Translations under genes and position numbers: made by a program | The notes under the pieces: model-generated | Database searches by the model: none | What the model was told of the DNA's origin: nothing | Seen by the model: the letters and a program-made list of their open reading frames with translations, nothing else | Part shown: positions 47,506 to 58,896 of the stretch, one piece after another | How positions within the stretch are numbered: the first letter of the stretch is position 1 | Layout: each line of letters opens with the position of its first letter | NCBI RefSeq assembly: GCF_037042905.1 | Contig: NC_087254.1 | Span: forward strand, 11,269,103-11,333,102 | Origin: Lytechinus pictus | Taxonomy: Eukaryota; Echinodermata; Echinoidea; Temnopleuroida; Toxopneustidae | Length of the DNA stretch: 64,000 bases | Direction of reading: 5' to 3'

Positions 47506-48173
47506 CTGCAGAAAAAGTGAAGCATAGAAATAAAAGAAATTAATAAGCTCCAATCGATCAGTCTGCTGCTAGTTAATGTTTTTTCTGATAATTTTGATGA
47601 TTTGATAAACCCAAATAAAAATAAACCTAATGTATACTGAAACAATCAGTAACTAGGCAAAATCAAGCCCTTTGCAAAAACAAAACTCAGGATTTTTTGT
47701 GTTTTCTGACTGTATACAAGTTGTTCACTTAGAAAATCTGTTACATTTTGAACATTTGCTATTCTGGATAATTGATACAATTCATTTGTGATGAAACCAT
47801 GCTTATTTTTAAGAAAGGACCCTTCTAGAAAGATAGAGAAAAAACAATCTGATATGCTTACATTCCATTTTAGATGTTATTGGAATTGACTAGTATAAAA
47901 AAAAGTCTCTGATCACTGATCTACACTCGAACATATACAACTGATATAATAACCCAGCTTTGTGTAGCAGGTTAAAGTTGGGTATTACATTGACTGAATA
48001 ATACATTCATGAAATAATATTACTAAGGAGTGGGCCATATACACTTTTTAAACAGGTGAGGATTACAATTTTTACATAGCTTTTTTAAATTTAAATCTTT
48101 GCATTATGTAAAATTTACATATAGTGCTATGCAGCTTATGGTGCTACAAAGTAATAAATTCATTGAAACTTAC

Positions 48174-48296
48174 ATTCCGAGCAGGTTGGGCCGGAGAAGC
48201 ATCCTTGACATTGGCACGTAAAGTTATTACATTCTCCCGCTACCAGACTACACACACCACCAAACTGACATGGGAAACTCTGACAAGGATCAATAG
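48174..48296 (-). CDS. EGF-like exon 16
   Basis: 123 nt, phase 1-1, acceptor CTAG and donor GTAAGT. Eight cysteines, O-glucose consensus CQSFPC, QFGG in place of QNGG between C2 and C3, end block CQCQGCFSGPTC. The next intron (47506-48173) holds nothing recognisable. Confidence 0.93.
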
Positions 48297-48948
48297 CTAG
48301 ATGAGAAAGAAAATTTGAAAAATGCATACTCTCAATGGTTAGACAGAAAAATTATTTTGATAAATGTATATATAAATCAACTTGAAAATTTGTAGTATAA
48401 TTTCTGTAAGTTCATCAAACCAATTATAAATAAGAGAGGTGAGTTTTATCATCAACTACATTTTTTTTCTTTTATTCATCTAAAATCCAATGTAAACCAA
48501 AGATAAATATCTAACATCATATATACATTTATTTACTTCCCGATCTGTATTCGATAATATATTATGTTTAATTATATTACATTATGCTCTACCTTCTCTA
48601 TGTTAAACTTCAATTAGTCATTTTTCTTTGTATATAGATGTATATCTGGTTAATAATTGGAAATCTATGGAAAATGTATTGATGTATTACTGATTTATGT
48701 GACATACAATTATGAAAGTTTTTGTTTGTTATTGTATATATTTTAGAACAAAATGTTCATGCCAAATGAAGTTTGTTAATAAATTCAAATTCGAATTCAA
48801 AATAATGAAATAAATGAGGCTTATGTGAGGTGGTAATTAATGTTGATGTGAAAGTGTCATTGCTCCCTTCCCTTCCTAGATTAATGTAGTTTGGGAAATA
48901 ATTATTTGACCCTTTCCTATTAAGCTCTCATGTGGCATGGTCTATTAA

Positions 48949-49550
48949 AGGGATGGTCCGGGCTGAAGATATTTCTAAATAAATAGAGTATAATTCACAA
49001 AGCAAAAGGCTGAAAATCTCATCAAAATTGGATAACAAATAACAAAGCTATTGAATTTTAAAGTTTATCAATATTTTGTGAAAACAGTTATATGCACATC
49101 GTCATAAATACTCATTAGGTGGACTGATGTCACATCCCCACTTTCCTTTTTCTTTTGTTATTACATGAAATCATAAATGTTTCATTTTTTCATACATGTG
49201 TAAATGATATGTCTCCATTATGATGAAATAAGTTGCGGCAATAAATAACTAATGCACTTAATCAGTTGTCAATGCAACTGTTATAGTTCTTGGTTAAAAA
49301 AAATTGAATAAACATAATAATTTCATATAATAAAATACAAAAGATCAAGTGGGGATATGACATCATCAGCCCACCTAATGAATATTCATACAGACATGCC
49401 TAGAACTGTTTCACTGGAATAATGCAAATCTTAAAAATTCATGAACTTTGTTATTTGTTATCAGATTTTGATCAAATTGAGTCAGCATTATGCTTTGTGA
49501 ATTTTACTCTATTTATTAAGATAAGAATATTTCCAGCCTGGACCATCCCT
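48949..49550. mobile_element. 602-bp inverted-repeat element with TTAA target site
   Basis: TTAA at 48945-48948 is followed by AGGGATGGTCCGGGCTG, and the right end reads CAGCCTGGACCATCCCT followed by TTAA at 49551. The arms remain similar for ~190 bp. There is no coding capacity. TTAA duplication is typical of piggyBac or Kolobok relatives, so this is a non-autonomous member of one of those groups by inference. Confidence 0.85.
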
Positions 49551-50235
49551 TTAAATATTTCCCAAGATGTTATCCTAAGTAAATATAATCTATATACAAG
49601 AATATTTGTATATTATGATGCTACATTTGATATCCTACAACTTTAATACTAACTTTCAAGGTTTCAAGATCCAATAATTGTAATTTATTAACTTTTGTAG
49701 TTTTAATAAATTCAGCAAACGTTTTATTCTTGATTTGTTACAGGATCATTTACATTTAAAAAAAAGGAAAAATAAGTTTTATAGTAAATGGAATAATTCC
49801 TATGACATGCTGCAAATAGTGATAAAACAAGATCATGACTGTAAAATTAAGATTTTTCTTAACTGAAACTGAAACACCTGTTGGTGTGACTGGACAGCAT
49901 TGAGTTTCATAACTCTCATGAACCTGGGCCAGTCTGTATCAATCTTGTTACTATTTCACTTCGCTAAGTAAAATGCCTAACTCGTATTCACATCACATAA
50001 GTATTTTATTTCATCAAGCTATAAAGTTAAAGCTAAATAATGTGCAATGTATGTAACCATCTGGGCGCTTATGCACATTTGTACACCGCACGCAAGCTAG
50101 ACTTAGGCCAGGTATGCAACTGACTTTGATTTAAGCAAAGTATTTGTCCCCCCCCCCCAAAAAAAAAAAAACAGTTGATTTGCAGCTTAAGAGTCAAACT
50201 GCAAAATGGCCCTGGTGATTTTAAAGCAGACTTAC

Positions 50236-50358
50236 GTAAATGACAGAATTGTCCTTCAAAGCAGCCCTGACATTGACATGTATAATCAAAACACGACCCT
50301 GCTAGAGGGCTGCAAGTTGCTCCATTCTGACAAGCGTTGTTATTACATGGATCTTGTA
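50236..50358 (-). CDS. EGF-like exon 15
   Basis: 123 nt, phase 1-1, acceptor TCAG and donor GTAAGT. Eight cysteines, CNNNAC start, O-fucose consensus CQNGATC, extra cysteine in GSC, end block CQCQGCFEGQFC. The next intron (48297-50235) holds a TTAA-flanked inverted-repeat element. Confidence 0.93.
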
Positions 50359-50706
50359 CTGAAATTTAAAAAAAATATATAAATAAACGGTTTTCACCTT
50401 ATAAGTATGCTGTAGACACTGCAAAGGAGGCACTCAATCAATGTTGATTAAGATATTAGATTGATTGGACAGTCATGTGATTTTTTTCTATTTCACATCC
50501 GCACTGCTCATCCTGTTATTCTCACTGATTTCATTTTTTTTTTACACGTTTTCACAAAAAAATATCAAACCGTCCGTTGTAACAGATGTTTCAATGAGTA
50601 ATTTATCCTATTCTTTGGATCAGAAAGTAAGGATAAAAAATACTAAAATAAAAAGCATAAGGTAGGGGAAATTACATTGTGAGCTCACTCGTGCTCATTG
50701 CATAAT

Positions 50707-51003
50707 GGAGCATTGTGGCCCAGTGGATTAGTATTCTGACTCTGAAATAGAGGGTCATGGGTTTGAATCCCAGCCATGGCATAATTTTCTTCAAGCAAGA
50801 AATTTATCCACATTGTGCTGGACTAAACCCAGGTAAGGTGAATGGGTATCCGGCAAGATACATTCCTTGAATGCATGAGCGATGAAAGGCAGCTCAAGCT
50901 AAAGCCGGGGTAATAATGATTATAACAATGCCCCTCGGAATATAATATTTCTAGATACATGTAGATGGCACTATATAAATGCCTATTATTATCATTATTG
51001 ATA
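50707..51003 (+). mobile_element. tRNA-headed SINE (family 1)
   Basis: The head reads GCATTGTGGCCCAGTGG with B box GGTTTGAATCC near 50759. The end reads AATATTTCTAGATACATG and CACTATATAAATGCC plus (ATT)n. The last ~60 bp closely match the 3' end of the LINE fragment at 58897-59256, read on its own strand. Confidence 0.87.
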
Positions 51004-51378
51004 AAAAAATATTTGTTTCAATCTAAAATGCAAACTAGGGTCAGGGAGAGTGAGAGAGGTTTGTAAAATTGCAGTTCACTGATATTTAGCATGACTATTC
51101 ATCAAAACTATTTCCTGGAGGACATAAGATTCCCAGTTTTTTGCTTAATATTCAAATTCTTTAATCAAGCTCTCAAAAAATGTAATACCATAACTCAATT
51201 ATTTCATTATTTTCATACTTGTTCATACAAAAAATATTGATCTACCCTTTGTAATGGATACTGAATAAATGAGTAGTTTACCCCATTCTTATATCTTTGG
51301 AGTGGAAAATTGGGATTGAAAAATTGCTTAATATTCAATCGCCATCATCAAGCCCTCGAATAGTGTAAGTGGACTCAC

Positions 51379-51495
51379 AAAGTTCGCAGTTAGGTCCGGT
51401 GTAGCATCCTGGACATTGACACGTAGCAACAGAGCACGACAATGGTTGACATGTTCCGCCATTCAAACAGACCTGAGATGAGCATGGATCTGATG
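51379..51495 (-). CDS. EGF-like exon 14
   Basis: 117 nt, phase 1-1, acceptor ACAG and donor GTGAGT. Short-loop variant (CQPLSC), O-fucose consensus CLNGGTC, Ala at the usual aromatic position two before C4. The next intron (50359-51378) holds a SINE. Confidence 0.92.
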
Positions 51496-52167
51496 CTGTT
51501 AGAAGAGAAAAGTCCAAAGTCACAAACACAAATCACAAGGATTAAAAACCGACAGTTAGAGGGTGATTTCATAAATAAGTGGGCCAATTTGTACATTTTT
51601 GTGTCCATTTAAATAAAGCATTTTGAGCTATTGCTGCCATTGAAATTATCATTAAACCATTCAGATTTTAGTTGGCTACCAAATATCAAAAAAGAGGCCA
51701 TAGATGTGCATTTGATGTATCTTAGACCTCATGGTAGTTTTATGTTGGTTTCGATGGCATAAAGTTCAAAGTTTCTTATGTTAACGGGATACCCAAAATG
51801 TCACAACTTGCCACCATATTTTACTAAATTACCAATAAATGAACATGAAATTCATACTCGTTTGGAACTATATTCATTAACAACGCATGCGTACAAACAT
51901 AACAATAGACCCTGGTAGCATGCCATTATTGTAAGTCAGAAATACATCATGATTCAATCTATATCTAAAGTGCATCTGTAAGTATTGGGTGTATCTACAG
52001 CAGATACAGTATTTTATACTATGCAAAAGTTACTTAGTGTATCTGCGGAATGCAGGGAAAACCAGCTTCATTTATATCATGTTGAGATATTTAATAAGGT
52101 TGTGAGAATGATGCTAGCTATATAAGGACATCCTAAAAATTTCTTCACTAAAGAAGAGGACGCATAC

Positions 52168-52284
52168 TTATTTGGCAGTTGTCTCCTTCAAAGCAGGTTG
52201 GACAGCGGCATTCGTACTCCTGGCAAGATAACCTCAAACAAACTCCTCCATTACCACATGGGTTTACAGTGCATGGGTCCAATA
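52168..52284 (-). CDS. EGF-like exon 13
   Basis: 117 nt, phase 1-1, acceptor GTAG and donor GTATGC. Short-loop variant (CLRLSC), start LDPC, end block CRCPTCFEGDNC. The next intron (51496-52167) holds nothing recognisable. Confidence 0.92.
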
Positions 52285-52789
52285 CTACATCATAGAGACA
52301 ATTAAAAAAGGGAAAATTATGATGATAGAAATTATGGTTTAGTTCTTTCTTTTCATTTTGTTTACTCATGTTCATTTTATGTTCTTGATTGAAGTAGAAG
52401 AAAAAAGCATAACTATATCTTGGATATTTCTCAACGCATTTCACATTCTAGTTTAGTGACAAAATTTGGGAAATTACTAATATAAATTTGTCTGTCTCAA
52501 ATGCACTGGAAGGCTACAATCCAATCCGATCCTAGTCATTGAATTGGTACTACACTCTTTCCTTGTAGTTACAATGTGCTTCACAATTTGCTACATGTCA
52601 GTCACTCAACAGAAACATTTGAAAAAAGACCAGTTCAATTCACTTCTGTAATTATAGCTTATGACTTTTTTTAACAAAAGATGGGCATACGTTAAGTCCA
52701 CTATTCTGAAAAAAAATGGCTTTAGATTTAACAAGGATTCTATGAGATACAAGTCCAAGTTCAGGAGAACATTTCATTAAGGTACTCAC

Positions 52790-52912
52790 ATGTTTCACAG
52801 GTCAGTCCAGTGCTGCAGCCCTGACAATTGCAAGAGAACTCTGTACAGGATCCAGGTGTTGCAGTACAGATGCTGTTAAACTGACACGGGTTGGGGTTGC
52901 ACTGATTTTGAG
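52790..52912 (-). CDS. EGF-like exon 12
   Basis: 123 nt, phase 1-1, acceptor CCAG and donor GTGAGT. Eight cysteines, but the usual NGG between C2 and C3 is replaced by FNS, and Ser replaces the aromatic in CSTGLTC. The next intron (52285-52789) holds nothing recognisable. Confidence 0.92.
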
Positions 52913-53268
52913 CTGGATAAGAAAGACAGTACAGTGTGTATCTTACGGCAGGGAGGTTACCTATTTGTTATGTTAGTCAAATTTCCAGAAACTGAAGCTA
53001 CTACTTTTTAAAGAGAAAACAGAAATATTAAGGAGAATGTAGCTCCAAACACCTACAAAAACAATGCATACATAAAACGTTCAAGAAGTTGTTTTATTGA
53101 AATCGGGGGCCATGTAGTACCCAAACTTAAAATATAGATATTCATAAGCAATTGTACAGCAATCATATATATCATTTATCAAAAACAGTGCACCAAAGTA
53201 ACTGGGACCAAATATATTACCAATGTTACACATATTATTTGTGTTAGGAGAAAGTAAAATGGAGGTAC

Positions 53269-53391
53269 CGTTTTCACAAAACTGTCCTTGGAAACATCCA
53301 ATGCACTGGCATTCAAAGGCATCACACGATCCACTAACAGGAATACAGGCTGCCCCGTTCATACATGGTGACGGTTCACATGGGGTAATAG
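53269..53391 (-). CDS. EGF-like exon 11
   Basis: 123 nt, phase 1-1, acceptor ACAG and donor GTACCT, an off-consensus but usable GT donor. Eight cysteines, CEPSPC start, extra cysteine in GSC, end block CQCIGCFQGQFC. The next intron (52913-53268) holds nothing recognisable. Confidence 0.92.
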
Positions 53392-53898
53392 CTGTAGATG
53401 TAAATGGAACACACACTACTCTTTTAACGCTGCATTGATTCCTAACAAAATCATTCATTCATGTTTTGTTACATGTTCTATTCAGTTCATATAATCAATT
53501 TGCCATGGACCCAATGGAGAAAGTAAGATTAATTTACCTTATGAAATCCACTGTTTTGGGACCTCTTGCAGAAAGAGATCTCTTTAAACGCAACTATTGC
53601 AATAAAATGAAACAATCATAATATCCACTTTCTTTTAATTAGTTACTTGAAAATATATGTGTAAGGTTCTTAAAGTTATGCCTGAATGCATCTCTTCTGT
53701 GACTGGGTCTCTTTTACTTTATCATCATTCTCTTCCTCCTCCTGTAAATTAATGCTAAAGTGTTTTGGTTGAAGCAAAATCAGAGATAATGAAGCAATGA
53801 AATAAATGATGGAATCATTAAAAGTGGTTTACCTCATTTTCAAAATAAAAAGTTTAATTCATTAAACTCACTCTTTGAATCATCATTATGATACTCAC

Positions 53899-54015
53899 GT
53901 GTAAGACAGTTCTGCCCTGTAAAGCACCCCTGACATGTACAACTATAGTCGGTACAGGTTACAGGACTACACAACCCCTGGTTGCCACAAGGATTGTTAC
54001 TGCAAGGATCCAGCT
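53899..54015 (-). CDS. EGF-like exon 10
   Basis: 117 nt, phase 1-1, acceptor ACAG and donor GTGAGT. It is a short-loop variant with four residues between C3 and the extra cysteine (CSPVTC). Gln replaces the first Gly of the usual NGG. End block CTCQGCFTGQNC. The next intron (53392-53898) holds nothing recognisable. Confidence 0.92.
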
Positions 54016-55399
54016 CTGTGAAAGATGCAAGGAGATATAATATTAGTTTGTGATACAGGGAAACATTTTCATATGGTCATGAATACACAATACAATTATT
54101 TTTATCCATTCGGGCATACATGAGAAATAATTTGTCCTTTTCATGTTTTTCTGTCAGATTAATGGTAAAAGAAAGTAGTTGCAGCAAGCAATTATTTCAT
54201 GACAAAGTCTTTTAAATCAAGGTTAATTGTCACCATATTATCATATATCTAGATCTGATACATTAATGTAAACTTATCTTTGTGTAATCGGTTAAAATCG
54301 ATAATTCTGATGATCACTAACACAGAAAAGCATATGACAGCGCATTATTATTGCTTGATAAAATACCTGACACTTGATGGAATTCCATGCTTATCTTACT
54401 CATTTCTCGCAATCATGCATTTTCTTCCAGAGCCATTTTGCACATATTTTTTATTTATACATACAAACACTTGGGTGGTAATTTCATTGGATTCTGTTTG
54501 AACTCTTTTTCAGGTCGTTTCCACAACTGGTGTTTATCTTTAACTTCAAATATTGAATATTCATGTTAGCAGAACATTTAAAAAGGACATAAAATCCCCA
54601 TGGTGTAAAGTAAAAAGGGCACATTTCACCTATTACAGCAAATAACACATTGGCTACTGAATTCTATGATTCCTGTAGTCTTTGTACAGGGATCACCAGA
54701 TTTTACTTGGCAATTAATTTAGAAATTTAGAAAACTTATTTGTCACATGCTTTGCAGTTCACCCCTATGTGACTGCAACAGAAATGCACATGAGATTCTC
54801 TTCACTTAGCTATGCATACAAGGCTTTGTGTTATTCATCTCGATCACACCATAGGACAGGGGTAATCAACCCCACCCCCACTTGGTTACACGGTCCTTAT
54901 TACAACTGGCAGGCAAAAGATATTCATTCGAGCCAACCCATTCTCAATTTTTAAATTTGATATTGCTGATTGACAAAAATGAATGAATATGATTGACAAT
55001 CTAACACTGATTCTAGGGAGGGTACCTACTGAACTTCCTTTTTCCAAATTGGAAAGATATATCACTACTTTGGAACTATTTTTTTACTGGCGGAAGAATT
55101 AGGGCCGTTAACTCTCTCAAGTGATGAATTTGATCCTGTCAGGTGTAGTCTTCATAAATGCCGATTTATTTTTAAAATGAGCCATTTGAGGTACCCTTTT
55201 CTGGTCATATATGAAATGTCAGACATATATCCTCTCCACTGGTAGTAAACATTCAACCCTCGGATTTCCTCCTTATTTTCTATGAATTTTTTTAAAGTGG
55301 CACTTTAACACACGAGTCTATGGGAAATGAATTAGGCCTGTGATACCACTTACTGTCTGCGAGAGCAGTGTAACATGGACAGAATATCCTCATACTTAC

Positions 55400-55522
55400 G
55401 AGTTTCACAGTTCACCCCTGTGTTGCAATTGCGGCAGATGCAGCTGTACTCGGTGCAAACAGTACTTGACGGTATACATAAACCATCGTTCTGACATGGA
55501 TTCGGACTGCATGGTGTTATAC
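55400..55522 (-). CDS. EGF-like exon 9
   Basis: 123 nt, phase 1-1, acceptor CCAG and donor GTAAGT. Eight cysteines, CSPNPC start, end block CICRNCNTGVNC in which Asn replaces the aromatic after the extra cysteine. No O-fucose site. The next intron (54016-55399) is AT-rich with nothing recognised. Confidence 0.92.
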
Positions 55523-55834
55523 CTGGATGAAGGACCAATCATTTAACGTCTTATTATAAAAACATAGCATGTTGAATGAGTTCAATATTACAATACAATG
55601 AGTTCAATATTATAAATAATTTGATGCTTAAGTTTGGTATTCCCAAAGACATTTTCACATGAAACCAAGTCTACCATAAATTAGCCATAGTATTGAACAC
55701 ATTTATTTGAAGATAAATTAAACAAATATCAAATTGTCAGGGGAAAATGAAAATAAGACATTCAAGCACAGAAATTCTGTCTCTCTTGGGTTAAAAATAT
55801 TTTGATTTCTTTTGTTACCACGGAAGTCATGAGG

Positions 55835-55983
55835 ATATGGAAATAGGGATTTCCATATTAGTGAGCGTTGGGATATTGGGACACCGCTGAACTATCACCA
55901 GGGAGTGGAGGATCTGTTGGCACTGCCTGACGGCTAGTGCCAACCTGATAACAAGATTAATGGTGTAAGTGCTTGGAAACACC
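55835..55983. other. Three consecutive hairpins, unexplained
   Basis: ATATGGAAAT and ATTTCCATAT form a perfect 10-bp stem around AGGG at 55835-55858. TTGGCACTGCC and GGCTAGTGCCAA form an 11-bp stem with one bulge around TGAC at 55917-55943. GGTGT and ACACC form a weaker third stem at 55962-55983. No tRNA boxes, ORF or known RNA consensus was recognised. Confidence 0.5.
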
Positions 55984-56187
55984 ACATTCAGAGCATTATG
56001 AATGCAGAATATTGTGCATCTGACTTAGCATATTGGAAAGCTTGTTCGAAGCCAACTTATAGCAGAGCCACACTGGCTTAACTGACTTTAGACGGCCTTA
56101 TCTACTGTATTTCCAATGATGTATACCAAGGGTCAGTTTGAAGTCAGTTTAACTGGTTTGATTGTAGCACAATAATCATCTACTCAC

Positions 56188-56310
56188 CCTGTTGACAGAG
56201 GGATCCTTCAACACATGCTGGGCACTGGCATGTGAATGATGTACATGAACCTTGATCAGTGATACAGGTACCTCCATTTGCACAAGGATTGTTAACACAT
56301 GGATTCAAGT
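56188..56310 (-). CDS. EGF-like exon 8
   Basis: 123 nt, phase 1-1, acceptor TCAG and donor GTGAGT. Eight cysteines, O-fucose consensus CANGGTC, end block CQCPACVEGSLC with Val where Phe or Tyr is usual. The next intron (55523-56187) holds an unexplained hairpin-rich block at 55835-55983. Confidence 0.93.
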
Positions 56311-56997
56311 CTGAAAATGTACAATGGTTAATCTCTTATACACTTTGTACGATTATAGATATCACAACTGAATTTTCATGATTCTATATTCACTTTGAAT
56401 CTAGTATTCTGATATCGCTTCAAGTATACTACAACCAGCTTAGATTCTTATTGGTAATGACATTGTCATATAGATCAACCTTACCATGTATACAGGCATT
56501 AATTACTCATGCTCTATTGTTAATGATATTTTCATAAAATTCCAAATAAATGTACCCCAAGTGCTGGATAGAGTGTGGCCAACTGATAGGTGTGTCAAAT
56601 TTTATCATCAATATTAAACCAGCATGCTCTCAAAATGATGTTCATGTTATCTTCCATACAAACTATAAAGACAAATAAGACAAGCTTTCAAATGAATTTT
56701 ATACAAAATAGTGGTGCTAATACTGGTAGTCTGCATGATAAATGTGAAGTTGGAAACAGTGGGAAATCATTTATCAACTTCAAATTCTTACCAGTTCCCA
56801 TGTACGTTGTCACCGTTTCCCCCAAAGAGCTCATATCTTCTTTACAATAAAATCAATTCACTATAATCCTCTTCTGTATTTTGTTCTAGTGGATGAATAT
56901 TGCCCCATTTTCTACATTATATACGTTAACTAGCATACTTAACTGAAATAATGCTTAATAAGGCATTTTCCACTGTGGCTTTCATGCATGAACATAC

Positions 56998-57120
56998 CTG
57001 TTGCACATGTTGATCCCTGAAAGCATGCGTCACAGGTACAGATGAAACCCAAACAGTTGTTTGGATCCTGTTGACAAGTTCCTCCATTAAGACAGGGGCT
57101 ATTCGCACATGGATCAATGG
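56998..57120 (-). CDS. EGF-like exon 7
   Basis: 123 nt, phase 1-1, acceptor CTAG and donor GTATGT. Eight cysteines at consensus spacing, O-fucose consensus CLNGGTC, extra cysteine in NNC, end block CTCDACFQGSTC. The next intron (56311-56997) holds nothing I recognise. Confidence 0.93.
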
Positions 57121-57200
57121 CTAGCAGGAAAAAGGAGAGTTATCATTTATACATTTGAACTTGGCATAAATGTTTAATATTAATCATATGGAATCAAAGG

Positions 57201-57570
57201 TTGACTGTCCGTCTCCTGAAGACGGACAGTCAACCTGCCCGAAACGTCGAGTCTCTCTACTACTCATCATCTCTACTCGCCGACTCAAGCCAGCGTCTCC
57301 TCACTAGCTCTACTACTCAAGCTGTTCTCAACTCATCAATCTTTCCTGGTTTACAGTCCTTTTCAGGACTACTTTCAAGAAAGAATACTCTACTCTCAAA
57401 TCTCCACTTTCTCGCCTATCCATTTCTTCTCTTCTCCTATCCACTGTTTCTACAACACTTCACATGGTGTACCGTAAACCACATCAGCGATTGTACATAC
57501 CACTATGCAAACCTTCAAACAACATCTCAAAATGACTTTGTTTCCAGATTAATTTTACCTATTGAATGAT
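57201..57570 (+). mobile_element. Penelope-like terminal fragment (tentative)
   Basis: A perfect inverted repeat, GACTGTCCGTC and GACGGACAGTC around a 7-nt loop, is followed by CCCGAAACGTCGAG and a CT-rich stretch. GAAGA...CGAAACGTC layouts are known from the terminal repeats of Penelope-like elements. No reverse transcriptase is present, so the assignment is inferred from the terminal motif alone. Confidence 0.4.
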
Positions 57571-58141
57571 ACTGGGGGTTGAACCAAGGCTCTTCCATTC
57601 AAGTAAATTTCATTCTAACTTGTAATACAGTTCACTCCTCACCGGCAAACTGCAATTTGACTTCACAGAATAATACATTATGTTGTGTGAGTAATAAGTG
57701 TATTTGCGAATATAACCAACAATCCATGACTCATTGAAAATTTTACATTGATTGGGAAAATAGCATCAGTGACCAACCATCTACCTCATGAACAGGTTAA
57801 CCAAGTCACCTACACCACGGCCACCAACATTCTGCCCTCTTATCAGGAGCTTGGCATTTTGAAATAGATAATTCTTATAACATAAGTACACTGTGAACGG
57901 CCCTTCGACATGTAAGTGATAGGCCTTCTCACCTAAGATTAAAATATTAGATATTAAGAGATGATTAAATGATTCCAATTTTTTTCAATTTTCATCATGT
58001 GTAATTTTACTTATGAAGTGATGAGTTCAGTATTCTAACAAGTCATGATATTGAGGTGGTGGTTTTCAGAACTGTTCCAGATATACCTTGGACAGGTAAT
58101 TTTACTGATGCCCTTGCTGATGTGCATTGTTTGAATACTTA

Positions 58142-58203
58142 TGGTGAGAGACTGCTGATTTGACAGGCTCCATTGATACATGAACTGGGATTGCATGGAT
58201 TCG
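58142..58203 (-). pseudogene. Half-deleted copy of EGF exon 6
   Basis: The minus strand repeats the first ~60 nt of exon 6 (NPCNPSSC, INGACQIS) and then jumps from the codons for SP straight into AAGTATTC. That sequence corresponds to the donor and intron of exon 6. The deletion removed the second half of the domain and creates a TAA stop. The acceptor region is also altered. It cannot be spliced in as a domain. Confidence 0.8.
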
Positions 58204-58225
58204 TGGAGTAGGAGAGAGAGATTGT

Positions 58226-58246
58226 GAGAGAGGGGGGGGGGGGGGC
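58226..58246. repeat. G-run and flanking purine tract
   Basis: A run of about 13 G follows an AG-rich tract between the two related exon copies. A similar purine tract lies at 58438-58475 next to exon 6, so it belongs to the duplicated unit. Confidence 0.7.
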
Positions 58247-58283
58247 AAATATCAATGCTGATGTATATTATCTGAATACTTAC

Positions 58284-58406
58284 GGATGTCACAGTTCTGA
58301 CCAGTGTAGCACAAGTTGCAAAGACAACTGTACTGTGTGCATGGTGAGAAACTGCTGATCTGACAGGCTCCATTGATACATGGACTGGGGTTGCATGGAT
58401 TCTGAC
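58284..58406 (-). CDS. EGF-like exon 6
   Basis: 123 nt, phase 1-1, acceptor ACAG and donor GTAAGT. It is the only domain with four residues between C2 and C3 (CINGAC), compensated by seven before the extra cysteine (SPC). A degraded copy of this exon lies just downstream at 58142-58203. The intron (57121-58283) also holds a Penelope-like tail near 57201. Confidence 0.92.
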
Positions 58407-58695
58407 CTGTTAAAAGAAAGGGAGTGGAGATTGAGAGAAAGAGAGAGAGAGAGAGGGGGGGAAGAACGGGGGGAGATAACAAGATACTTTAAATACTTAT
58501 CGACCGATCTCAACCAACGTGTAAACAAGCACTACAATACACAATTTAAAGTTGTGATATTCTTAATAAACTTTCACCATTGTTTACGATTTTCAAATGA
58601 ATAATGTTTAGGTGTAAATGAATATATACTGTATGTCGAGGTATGTACACTATACGGAGTATAATAATCTGTAAACATTATTTTAGTGGACTTAC

Positions 58696-58818
58696 CAACA
58701 GTGCAACGGTCCCCTGTAAAACATCCTTGACACTGACAGGTGAAGTCTGTACATGAACCATCGATTGCTGAACACTGTCCTCCATTCTGACAAGGAAAAC
58801 TACTACACGGATTCATCA
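58696..58818 (-). CDS. EGF-like exon 5
   Basis: 123 nt, phase 1-1, acceptor TCAG and donor GTAAGT. Eight cysteines at consensus spacing. O-glucose consensus CSSFPC is present; Gln precedes C3, so there is no O-fucose site. End block CQCQGCFTGDRC. The 289-bp intron to the next exon begins in AT-rich DNA and ends in a purine-rich stretch near 58438-58475. Confidence 0.93.
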
Positions 58819-58896
58819 CTGAGAATGGAAAGACAGAAAGATCAATAATTATCATGGCATGAAACACGAATGAGATGGAGGAAAAAAGCTGTTTGT

